A DNA stretch of 28,132 nucleotides. Source: Paramacrobiotus richtersi. Taxonomy: Eukaryota; Tardigrada; Eutardigrada; Parachela; Macrobiotidae. Under the pieces are notes generated by a model that ran no database searches, was not told where the DNA came from, and was given only the letters and a program-made list of their open reading frames with translations. A program made the position numbers and the translations under genes. Shown piece by piece: positions 10,498 through 19,085 of the stretch. The stretch covers positions 1 to 28,132 of the forward strand of contig JAQGAU010000439.1 in the NCBI GenBank assembly GCA_034698045.1. Reading direction: 5' to 3'. The first letter of the stretch is position 1; every line of letters begins with the position of its first letter.

Positions 10498-10528
10498 TTT
10501 CGAAACGGATGTAAAATCCGTTTCGAAA
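10498..10528. repeat. Perfect 13-bp-arm hairpin
   Basis: TTTCGAAACGGAT, a 5-base loop GTAAA, then the exact reverse complement ATCCGTTTCGAAA. Each arm also contains the self-complementary core TTTCGAAA. It is not followed by a T-run. The role is unknown; it could be a binding site, an RNA structure or an insertion footprint. Confidence 0.9.
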
Positions 10529-10591
10529 TGTTGCTTTACCTATGTCTGCTGCTTACTGTAAGTTACCAATTACCTGTTGCAGAGACATTAA

Positions 10592-10622
10592 ACCACTATT
10601 ACTATTATTTTTATTATTATTA
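10592..10622. repeat. TTA/TAT microsatellite
   Basis: An impure trinucleotide run (ACTATTACTATTATTTTTATTATTATTAG) about 30 bp long. Confidence 0.8.
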
Positions 10623-10629
10623 GCTATGG

Positions 10630-11160
10630 TTCGAAGTAATCAAAAATTTCGTCCCGTAGAGACTGAATTGCCATAAACGTTTAGACGCTAAGAATACAAC
10701 TAAAGCTGTTACCGAACGCAATGGAACTAGCAGTAAAAGGACACAAAACAGAATCGGCATTAACCATGTTCGGTATTGTCCAAGTTAAAATTTTGTGACT
10801 CCAACTGTCCGGCATCGCCAAACCTTTGAAATACTAGAAGAACCAGAGTAAGTTAACAAGAAAGTTATTTTTCATGTTGTCATACAAGCGTATAAAACGT
10901 TCACAACATTAACGGTCAGGAAAGGACACCCACAGAAAATTTGGACCGACTGCCCGATCTGACTTATACTGATTACCAAGAACTGAAATGCAAATCAGGT
11001 GGTTCGGAGTCGCAAAATAAACAGTAACATTTGTGCGAAGTAACTCTTAGTGCTGAACACATTGCCGGTGAAAAAAAGTAATGCTACCCTTAGCACAAAT
11101 ATCTGTGCATCTATGAAATCTTCTTCCGCCTCAAAAAAAATGACAACTGATACGAAGCCC
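10630..11160. other. Unassigned AT-rich DNA upstream of promoter-like cluster
   Basis: No gene was recognised. Two frames here read as polar, lysine- and threonine-rich peptides but have stops. If the downstream TATA cluster is real, this would be its upstream region. Confidence 0.3.
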
Positions 11161-11166
11161 TTTGAC

Positions 11167-11232
11167 TATATAAATACAGGCTGCTCGGTTACAAATCAGC
11201 GCAGACAATGTTAGTAAACAGCTCACAGGTAA
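11167..11232 (+). promoter_or_regulatory. Possible core promoter with short first exon and splice donor
   Basis: TATATAAATA at 11167-11176 is followed, at the spacing usual for metazoan RNA polymerase II promoters, by a TCAGCG initiator-like element at 11196-11201. Next come an ATG at 11208-11210, six further sense codons, and a strong splice donor CAG|GTAAGT at 11226-11234. All four elements in the right order and spacing are suggestive of a spliced gene starting here. No downstream exon could be identified, so this is only a candidate. It could also be the U3/R part of a decayed LTR. Confidence 0.35.
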
Positions 11233-11234
11233 GT

Positions 11235-12879
11235 TGGATTGGCGCTGTTTAGTCATGTGGTGTCGGTCGTCCTGTAGTTTGCGTTAGCATTGTGTCGCGC
11301 TGTTTGACCGGCGCGGCGATTCAGAAAGGACAGAAAGTGACGGGCTGTGACTATGTCAAAACATGTACTATTTCATTCTGACGATAAAAATATCCAGATG
11401 TTTAGTTTTCTGCAGACATGACATGCCTTGCCCTGAGACGTAGCATAGAGTCAAAAGTGTGCTCCATTCTTTTAACAACGGTTAATTATTCAAACCGCAC
11501 TAAATAAATTAAAAAAATCTGGTGACGCTTCGTATCACGTGTTCCAAACAATTGGTGTACGGAGGTCTCTTGCATGCAACACCTGTCGGACGACCGGTGC
11601 ATCTCAGAGCGGGGCAGAACAGCAATTTTTGCCGGTTTATTCTATACGACCACATGCAACGTCATAGCGCCATCCAATAAGGCACTCTGGTCAGCTACAC
11701 TGCTACGGTGTTTCCACACAGTTGCGTTCCTTCGTATTCCGGAGAGACTGCTCTCCGGGTCTGATTGTTATGCAGCCCAGAGAAAGGCCAGCAGACTGTG
11801 TGACTGCGTCACAGGGGATGGAGTGATAATGTCATTTGCCTCTCTGCTGCTGCGTGTTGAACATGGTAAACACGGATGTGACAGCAGTGTGCGATTTCTT
11901 TCACCCCCGTTTTGGCTACTGGTGTGTGCTGCAGTCTTGTAAACTACTCTTGCTGCTCAGTTATTCCACTCACCTTGAGAGGTATTATTTTTATATTTGT
12001 GAATTTTTATGAAATCTCTTTCGTTTACCGACATTTATGTAACTACCCCAACAACACCATATTACGGGCAATTTTGCTGCAGTTACAAATGTTGATAATT
12101 GGGTTGCGATATTGATTCCTGGTCGGTTTTCCACATAATTACGGTGAGTCTGTTGTGAACCGTTTTCGTTATATTTGGTGCGTAACCGTTTCGGAAAATT
12201 CCTTTAGAAACTGCCATTGGTACACCTAAGAATGCACCGGTTAGTATTTCATATTCTGTAGATATAACTTTATAACCTGAATTCTAATTATTGACTGAAC
12301 CAAACCGGTGAACGACGTACGTACAATACACTAAAACACGATTATTCTGTACAATAATTAATTCAGAGTTCGGTAAAGTGTTGCATTGTGCGCCCGAATT
12401 TACTCGTAATCGAACACTTGAAAGGTATGGTTGCGTGACAATGTCACCTGTAGCGTTCTGCCGAATTTATCCGAGAACACAGTTGATCAAATACTGCAGA
12501 CATTTGCGGTCTAATTACGGAAATAACTGGGAATAAAGATGCAGCCGCTGTAGTGATCCAAGCTGGTAAACAAAAATTGCCAAAACTCTGCTGCAAATTG
12601 AAACAGTAATTTAAAAAGTAAATAAATAACCGCCAGAGAGACGTAGTGGCAGTGGTACGGCAGATACAACGTTGTTCGGATGCAAGCAAGCTGTGTGGTT
12701 ACAGATTTGTTTTTATATTTTACACAATTAGATTGAAAGATTACTTGAAATAAAACACACGTACAATTAACTTTAGTAAATAAAAATGCAGGTACCCTGT
12801 AACCCGCTTTAAACTTGTTTTTGCGCGTGAAGAGCAATACGTTCGCTGCATCACTGCCTCATCTTACACGACGTTGAAA
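11235..12879. other. Unassigned DNA
   Basis: A plus-strand ATG frame at 11574-11942 (122 codons, cysteine- and arginine-rich) overlaps a hairpin and shows no known domain. A minus-strand stretch near 12300-12110 stays open for about 65 codons with a protein-like look (GAFLGVPMAVSKGIF) but is unnamed. I do not support a gene here. Confidence 0.3.
11739..11758. repeat. Perfect 8-bp-arm GC-rich hairpin
   Basis: CCGGAGAG, loop ACTG, CTCTCCGG. The arms pair perfectly. No poly-T follows, so it is not a typical intrinsic terminator. The function is unknown. Confidence 0.85.
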
Positions 12880-13264
12880 CAGACATGCACCTGCATGTCT
12901 GCAGAAAAACCACGAGAATGCCATAAAGGCACAGGTCGTTATGGCATATCGCCTTGGCACTGCGGATACTGCAGGCCAAAAACCCAGAAAATGAAATGCT
13001 GCCACATGGCAGAATGGAACACGCCGACAGCCGACTAAAGAAGCCGCCGAGCTCGACGCAGTCGAGTCTCGTGCGCAAAAACAGAGAAAACAGAAATGAA
13101 TGCTCTGCGTGATATTCACGCAGAGCACGTCACCACACACAAAGCCGCCAGCATAAGGCGCAGACACACAGACAGACACAACGAGGACAGAACGCACTCC
13201 CGTGGGCGGGAGCGTACATCCTCGTCACGACGTGTTTGTTTACGGCGTCTAGCCCGACGCCGCT
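12880..13264. repeat. Cluster of short perfect inverted repeats
   Basis: Within about 390 bp there are at least seven hairpins. They are CAGACATGCA/TGCATGTCTG with a 2-base loop (12880-12901); ATGCCATAA/TTATGGCAT with a 12-base loop (12918-12947); CTGCCA/TGGCAG near 13000; CTCGAC/GTCGAG near 13055; TGCTCTGCGTGA/TCACGCAGAGCA with a 3-base loop (13101-13127); CTCCCG/CGGGAG near 13200; and CGGCGTC/GACGCCG near 13245. The stretch is more GC-rich than its flanks. Open frames crossing it on both strands are by-products. It could be a structured RNA, a replication or recombination site, or one end of a foldback element. Confidence 0.7.
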
Positions 13265-13270
13265 CTCATA

Positions 13271-14421
13271 TGCATATATATTGACGTTTTCGCATCAAAC
13301 AATTTGGGCATCCATATTGTAGGAACGTGAACCTGAACGAAAACGTATCGGTATAATTACGATCAGAAGAGGAAATGGGTACAAGCGGAAGAAATGACCG
13401 ACGCGACCACGAATCCGTACGAAAAATTCGCATCTACGTCACGTGATGGCGTAAATGCCAGCATTTTGTACGAAGTAGTGGCCTCCGTCAGTTACTTTCG
13501 TCAGTTACTTCGCCAGTTTCGTTACAAACTTCAAAGTCCGAAGTGGGCAAAAAAATAGGACTAACCTGGTACGGTGTAACTCTGGCGACTGCTCGTACAA
13601 CCGTCTGCAGAGGCGCAGACATTCGAGAGTCAAGCGGTTGTCCGCTCGACGGTCGACTCTTGCATGTCTAAATTTTCCCGAATTGTTTATTCCATGCAAC
13701 CGGAAACGTTCTGAATCAACAGCGACCGACAGCTCGTTAACTTTCCGCGTAGCTACCAGCGAGCTGAACGACCTGAAACAAGGGGTGTTGTAATGAAAGA
13801 CGGTACGAACACGTGTTCCCGCTTGTAACCATGATTCATGAGCAATTGTGCATTAACACGAGTCCAAAAGAACATGCTCTGCTTAACTTGAACAACCGCA
13901 TGAATCAATGTCACCAGAAAATGCACCGTCCCAGCTGGAACAGAACCAGATGAGCCACTGATAAAAGTGCTACTTTGCTTCGCGCGATGTCAGGACGGGC
14001 ATAAACTCAGCGATTAGAAGGCTCTTACCAAAGCGGTCGGCTGGTTGCCGGTGTCTATTCTGTCCTCGCTGCGCCTATTGGGACTGTATACATTTGGATT
14101 TGTAATGACATTTTAATCGTCACGCAAATGCAATGCTTGTGGTATTTCAATGGATTTCAGTGTCTTTCGAAGTTGTTCGCCATAGAGTTTCGTTGCCGCT
14201 GCACCTAGTACCACCTTATCAATTACATGAGACTGCTCGCGGCATCAATTGATTGTTACCCATAATATAGATTCTCACGCGTTTTCTGAGTAAGTAGCGA
14301 ACGCTACCTTTCACACAGTAGATAGGAAATAAAATAAAGCAAAATAAAAACAAGACTAACACAAAGAAAGAGAAACATGTAAACATTTCGTGGTGAAGAA
14401 AATTTTTGACTACTTAAACAA
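13271..14421. other. Unassigned DNA
   Basis: A 14-bp unit (CGTCAGTTACTTT-like) is repeated at about 13486-13525. A plus-strand frame near 13337-13557 and a minus-strand frame around 14240-14110 (VVLGAAATKLYGEQLRKTL) look protein-like but are short and unnamed. Confidence 0.3.
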
Positions 14422-14672
14422 TACTTCGAGGTTTTTGTTGTTTCTGCCACTTAAACTATACGTTACCATGTTTCTCTTGATTTACTGAGCAGCGACCATA
14501 GTGAGACTGAAACAGGCGGGCCTCTCTGCGTCCCTATATGAGTCCTGTTTGTTTCAGTCTCGCCATTCAGTGCCTGCGTCTGCAGTGCTCGTTCAGCAGC
14601 ACCGGCAGCGGGGCGGTAGAAACAGAGATAACGTATACTCCATGTGGCAGAAACAACAAAAACCTCGAAGTA
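14422..14672. mobile_element. Nested foldback (large imperfect palindrome)
   Basis: The outer arms at 14422-14459 and 14635-14672 share TACTTCGAGGTTTTTGTTGT and TTCTGCCAC as exact inverted matches. The inner arms share GAGACTGAAACA (about 14501-14512 and 14544-14559). Between them the flanks still pair in places (GTTTCTC and GAAAC; GCAGC and GCTGC). The whole 250 bp can fold as one long interrupted hairpin. This fits a foldback-type MITE, or the insertion of one palindromic element into another. The plus-strand open frame 14501-14758 lies across it and is a by-product. Confidence 0.7.
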
Positions 14673-14758
14673 TGAACAGATCTACAACCTTTGACTCTAG
14701 AGAATCGTTATGCTTATTTCCACACCGCTCTACTTGGGTACGATGTCAGACCTGGTGA

Positions 14759-15002
14759 TACGCCAATGTTTTGAGGATCTTTATTGCGCACACTAGAATT
14801 TTTGTTAGTTACAAGTTCAACCTTTTTATGCGCTAACGATGTTCTAAGAATAACAGTAAAATACGTAACATGACATTCTAAATATAACAGTTAAGACGGA
14901 AACAAGTGATGAGCAATCGCTCGACAAGCATAACACTGAATAAAAAGATGTTCATCCAAGTAGCGTAGCGTACTGACACGTAACACGTACGATCACATAA
15001 CA
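14759..15002 (-). repeat. LTR-like direct repeat, left copy
   Basis: About 244 bp, similar along its whole length to 16139-16389, with conserved blocks such as AAGTGATGAGCAATCGCT and GTACTGACACGTAACA. The minus-strand reading starts TGTTATGTGATCG, a TG start as expected for an LTR. If the element reads on the minus strand, this is the 3' LTR. Divergence between the copies implies an old insertion. Confidence 0.6.
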
Positions 15003-16138
15003 TTCCTCTCCTTAAAATACAAGATGTCCACATCTTGAGAGGCACAGTTGATAAACAGAATTAGTCACGAAAATGCTATCACTGTCGAGTCGTATGGCTG
15101 ATGGCGGATCCGATTTTGGTACTTTATTAGGGTTTGAGGCTGTGAGGTGGTACCACTTTAATTTGGCTCGTTTTATTGTTGTTCGGATGGCGATAGATAC
15201 GGAAGGTGGTATCCGGTGCCTCACTGATGTCGTTGTTTTCAGGGATGGAGGTCAGCGAGATTCGCTTGTCTGATCGCTTATACAGTATAACGCTGGTTAA
15301 TGCGAACAAGTAGTGAAGGGCGAAATCGAAGGTAAAACGTGCACTCGGAAAGAGTGTATATATGTTAAAGATGGTGAAACGTTGGTAAAAACGCATTCGG
15401 TGCAGGCGTAGGTGTATCTTAACCTTTCGACGCATAGTGCATCTGTATGGTGAGAAATGGTGATTTCTCGTCCACTTACAGTTAGTAATAACCCGATTAT
15501 TTCAAGATTAGCGTTGTTAAACGAAATCAACGGTGGTGCATTCATGATTGCTATAATTAGTGTGTTATTTGACTTTGCGACGGGTTAACGGTTTCACAAC
15601 CTGTACGGCCAAGTTGTCCCAAATGAGTTTTGTGTAGCTTGTGGTGACGTTGGTTCGGTTTGAGCACTTGTTCGTGTGTTTGTTGGCTCAGTCTCGGGCG
15701 ATGCACTGTGCTGGAAAACGTTGCCGGTTCCACCTCGGATGATGTCTCTGGCTCAGGCGATCGGTGATTACGATTACTTGTTGGCTGACGCCCACGTGAT
15801 GAATTCTGGCGCTGAATGTCGTAGATCGAGTGGAACGTTTACGTTTTGATAAGGCCGGGTTTTAACGGTAGTGTGGCTCATAATCTTTAGATAGTAGTAT
15901 TTTCTCGTACAAATCCGGTTCCGGTAAGGTGATTGTCTGCAACTGCAGGATACGGCGCGTCAATAGATCTTGCCGAGATAAAGCTTGAGTGCAGTCCAGA
16001 GTTATATTGCATCTCATGCTAGGGCGGTGCGTGACAATGATATTGTTGATGTCCAGAATGGTCTTGATATTGTAAGTAAGTACTAGAAGGATAATATAAG
16101 TTGTAGCGTTAGTGAACGAACCTTGTAAACGGTATTTA
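15003..16138 (-). mobile_element. Interior of decayed LTR-like element
   Basis: This is the 1.1 kb between the two direct repeats, too short for gag and pol. The minus strand has several overlapping open frames (15862-16242, 15297-15545, 15127-15435, 15012-15224). One frame near 15830-15600 is rich in R, P, E, S and Q (RGRQPTSNRNHRSPEPETSS), the composition seen at Gag or Pol tails, but no catalytic motif is present. A perfect hairpin CAAGATGT/ACATCTTG lies at 15020-15037, next to the left repeat. It is probably a non-autonomous or internally deleted retroelement. Confidence 0.45.
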
Positions 16139-16389
16139 TACGATAGAATGCTTCGAGAATCTCTAATGCTCACAGCAGAGTTGTTGTTAGTTGCAAGTTC
16201 AACATTTATATACGTCCACGATGTTCTATGAATAATAGTCAACGACGTAACACGACATTCTAAGAATAACAGTTAAGACGTACACAAGTGATGAGCAATC
16301 GCTCCACAAGCACAACACTAAAATTAATAAGGAGATGCTAATCTAAGTAGCGCAGCGTACTGACACGTAACATGTACGATCACGTAACA
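16139..16389 (-). repeat. LTR-like direct repeat, right copy
   Basis: About 250 bp, the partner of 14759-15002 in the same orientation. Its outer end on the minus strand is TGTTACGTGATCG. In the minus-strand reading it would be the 5' LTR. I could not identify a primer binding site with confidence next to it. Confidence 0.6.
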
Positions 16390-16595
16390 CTGGCACAATA
16401 ATTAGTTTGTTTGGCACCTGGACAAACACTTACACAAACACCTTCAATCAGCCGTTTTTTGACAGTGCAATCCTGCGTTACAGCTTACAACTTCGCAAGA
16501 CGGCCACATTGTAGCCCTTCACGCTGTGCACCTATATCCGCGACATAGTGAACTTTAGTCGAGTAAGTTTTCAGTAAAAGATAAACCAAAACGTC

Positions 16596-16880
16596 ATGAG
16601 AGGAATTGGCCGTTTGATCAAGTCACCGCGGTTTTCAATGTCATCCATAGACATTAGGGATATCCTACGACTTATGCGTTTTGTCAAGGTTTTTAGTACA
16701 ACGCACGACCACGCGTACGGGGGCTTCGCATTAATGACCGCTCTTTATAAGAACAGTACTGGTGAACGATCATCAAGTATATTCTTACAGGATATTGTGA
16801 GTACGAGGTGTTGTGTACAGTGTTGGCTTGCAAACGAAACAGGCGCGATATCTCTAGCGTTGGTTTGGTTCATGCTTTGA
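16596..16880 (+). pseudogene. Coding-like frame, possible integrase N-terminus
   Basis: An ATG frame of 94 codons contains DHAYGGFALMTALYKNSTGE followed by a serine-rich stretch. This loosely resembles the segment before the zinc-binding motif in Polinton-type integrases, where a Y/F-G-G and LY(K/R) pattern occurs. No HHCC pairs or DDE core are found downstream. It could equally be unrelated. The 17.5-17.8 kb fragment on the same strand makes a Polinton origin worth testing. Confidence 0.2.
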
Positions 16881-16924
16881 AGGCAATTGTTATTTGCAAG
16901 TCTGCATTTTGCTGGGCTGGAAGG

Positions 16925-16980
16925 AGGATCCTACATTGCTCCCATTTTTAAAAGAGGCCGTCCGCGGGCTGTACGAAGAG
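16925..16980 (+). repeat. Short repeat shared with 26925-26990
   Basis: It shares TACATTGCTCC and CCGTCCGC.GGCTGTA blocks with 26925-26990. Both copies read SYIAP(I/R)F on the plus strand, here SYIAPIFKRGRPRAVRRV. Both lie upstream of a member of the dispersed repeat family (copies B and C). They may belong to one larger repeated element. Confidence 0.45.
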
Positions 16981-17545
16981 TATTACTGAGCACCACAGTA
17001 AAACCAATGCACTCTATTTCTGAGTTAGTCCATCACCAATTAACAGAAATTACTAAAATAGCAGGTTATCGAAATGTATTATATTAGTTTTAGAAAATAT
17101 TTGCAAGTCAGGCACTCTTGCTACAACTCCAGGAGAGGATCCGGTCCAGTGCGTATGGACGCCAAATCCCCTTCGTTGGTGCGGTCAGGCTGGGCAGAGT
17201 CTGCATCAATTTACAAAAGTCGATCTCGCACGTGGACCATCAATTTGTGCAGATGCAAACGGACCCAGCACTTGATGAAACTGGAAATCAATCATAATCA
17301 CTTTTTGTCAGCGTATAGCAATTCACAAGTACTTACGCAGCGAACACGACGTTGATGGTGCAGCTTCCGTCCACATATCCCTCCGCCTTAGTATACGTTC
17401 CTTGCGCTACTTCTTCCCTGCGAGTTTACCCAGTCAGGAATTGGTTGCTGTTCTTGATCGGCAAGAAGGAACCTGGATGAGAGGCTCGTCAAGACTTTGC
17501 AATAGGTTTCTCGAGTTTCTGTAATCTTTTTCCTATTTGTTATTA
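16981..17545 (+). other. Coding-like but unnamed stretch
   Basis: All three plus frames carry protein-like segments with stops, such as ISELVHHQLTEITKIAG (about 17015) and HVDHQFVQMQTDPALDETGN (about 17235-17295). It is probably the decayed part of the element that includes the flanking fragments. No domain is recognised. Confidence 0.25.
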
Positions 17546-17547
17546 TT

Positions 17548-17842
17548 GTCCCCGAACATGTCCCAAGAGTGCACGTTGAGAACCCCGGAAGGCAGTATCT
17601 CAAAGAATCAAGCTGGGTCGCTAGCATATTCCGTAGTTAGTTCGTTAGATTCGACTCGGCTTCGCGGCTTGCAGGGGCTGGTCGAAGAGTTACCGATGCG
17701 GCACGGCTCATCGGATCACAGCTCGCTACCTGTTTAGGCACAGTTTTGCAGGCTGTACCTGCCTCACGACCTTAAAATTCGCGAAGCAGCAGTTGACGCT
17801 GCAAATACTTTATTGAATGTTCGCTGTCCTCATCACTTCTGA
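17548..17842 (+). pseudogene. Polinton minor-capsid-like fragment
   Basis: One frame runs from 17548 to TAA 17773-17775 with an internal TAG at 17638-17640, and a second frame carries on to TGA at 17840-17842. The order of features (a short segment with SIFRS, then AGAGRRVTDAARLIGSQLA, then LKIREAAVDAANTLLN) matches the pattern of the C-terminal part of Polinton minor-capsid-type proteins. In those, a glycine/phenylalanine segment precedes an amphipathic, alanine/glycine-rich helix and an EAA-rich tail. This is similarity of pattern, not of long exact motifs. The copy is broken and makes no protein. PolB remnants of the same element class lie 3-10 kb away. Confidence 0.35.
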
Positions 17843-17889
17843 CGTCTGAGTGTAAAGTTGGCAGAATCGATTTGTTCCTACAGTGCCAG

Positions 17890-18108
17890 TTAAACGTTAC
17901 TGCCGGTTTTCAGAGTTCTGGAGTGCCCTGTCATAGCCAGCATGAACTTTATCCAGGTCATCAACAAAAAATATGGGCGGAAGCTCGTAATATCTTCGTC
18001 ATCACTATCACCACTGTCTTGTAACACTGGGTTAGGATGGATTACATCGTGAACTATTTCTTTAGTATCACTGTCACTTCGCTTAGGTGCTTTTTTCGGG
18101 TTTGACAT
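17890..18108 (-). pseudogene. Acidic C-terminal-like fragment, possibly pogo/Tigger
   Basis: An ATG frame of 72 codons begins with a basic/serine run, then DTKEIVHDVIHPNPV and an acidic block GDSDDED. A second frame continues as ELPPIFFVDDLDKV. An EIV...NP...acidic...PP order is seen in the tails of pogo/Tigger-type DDE transposases, after the catalytic core. No DDE core was found upstream on this strand, so the call is tentative. Confidence 0.25.
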
Positions 18109-18480
18109 GCTGCTTCAACCTTGGTCATAATGTTTCCAGTCATAGCTGGAAAAGGGGGTCATTTCGCGGCATCGTGCATTCGGTGTACAAGGTGTGTGGA
18201 TGGATATCGAGAAAACTGTTGAGCCAGTCGCGTTACAGTTAAGCCTTGTTCACCAGTGCATATCCAGGGCTTATTGATCATCGTGTTTACCTTCTTTAAT
18301 ACAATTTGCTTGTATGTGGGAACGTTCATTTATTGGATATTCTGATTTCTAAATTCCTCGGAAAAGACATAAACAAGGCAGAATTGCTGTGCGTCTTACG
18401 TTCGTAGATCCGCAGCTTATTTTGTTGTGTAGCACGTGGCAGTGGAGAGCAAGCAACCATCGTTATCGTGGCCATTGTAA
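18109..18480. other. Unassigned gap
   Basis: I recognise no gene, RNA or repeat between the minus-strand acidic fragment and the plus-strand Tc1-like fragment. Confidence 0.3.
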
Positions 18481-18660
18481 CCTGACTATACGACAAGGCA
18501 GCTCACCACGCAACCGATTGCAGCGAAATTCCAATCCGTCAGATAGAATAACGCGCCTTTCTTGCAACCTAGCGCTAAAAAGGTGTCGAGCCACCCTTGC
18601 CGGTTAGCCCGCCGTCCTAACTGTATGAAAAGCCTACGATTGTGGGAACCAGCTTCGTGA
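18481..18660 (+). pseudogene. Tc1-like transposase paired-domain fragment
   Basis: One frame with a single stop (TAG 18544-18546) shows RQLTTQPIAAKFQS, then later HPCRLARRPNCMKSLRLW. RxLT(T)xxIAxxF followed by an L.ARRP and an RL.W element is the order in the N-terminal helix-turn-helix paired-type domain of Tc1 family transposases, which binds the terminal inverted repeats. The DDE catalytic domain was not found downstream, and no terminal inverted repeats were identified. This is a short, dead fragment. Confidence 0.42.
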
Positions 18661-18944
18661 CATTGCCCCATTTACAGTCTCTTGGTCCACTTCAGCAGCA
18701 TCAGTCGACGGGGAAAACCATAAACCATGCATAGTAAAAAATATCTGAATGAATGACGCGGTGTTTGTAAATCGCTATGAGTTTATTCTTGGAAAAGTGA
18801 TCCTGGGATACCAATGAGCCGTTTTTGTGGTTATTGATGAATGGGCTGCTAGGCGCAAACTAAAAACACTAGCGGAAGGACAGGTAGCTGATCTAAATCA
18901 GGAAAGTTTGGAATGCTGTAAGTGACAACATGATGTCATTCTGC

Positions 18945-19085
18945 GCGCCAACAATGGAAGTAAGTCAGAATACTGTGACAAGTTTTATCTTCAGACTGTG
19001 GATAGACTAATTGAATGATATATGTACCCGGGAGAAGCGGGTATGATAGAGACATGCCCGTGGTCCCCGCAAGTAGAGATCAACT
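18945..19085 (+). repeat. Dispersed repeat, copy B (protein-coding-like)
   Basis: It aligns with 6663-6840 over GTGACAAG...GTCCCCGC, roughly two thirds identical. Translation gives CDKFYLQTVDRLIE, then after a frameshift SGYDRDMPVVPASRDQL, the same peptide pattern as copy A. Just upstream (about 18835-18935) a frame reads DEWAARRKLKTLAEG and may be the preceding part of the same protein. Confidence 0.55.

Noticed and set aside
12859-13197. 112-codon minus-strand cysteine-rich frame as a secreted peptide gene
   Set aside because: It lies over the hairpin cluster, has no ATG/signal-peptide context that stands out, and the overlapping frames on both strands arise from the palindromes and GC content.
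14501-14758. 85-codon plus-strand frame as a gene
   Set aside because: It spans the inner and outer arms of the foldback structure; the sequence is explained by the inverted repeats.
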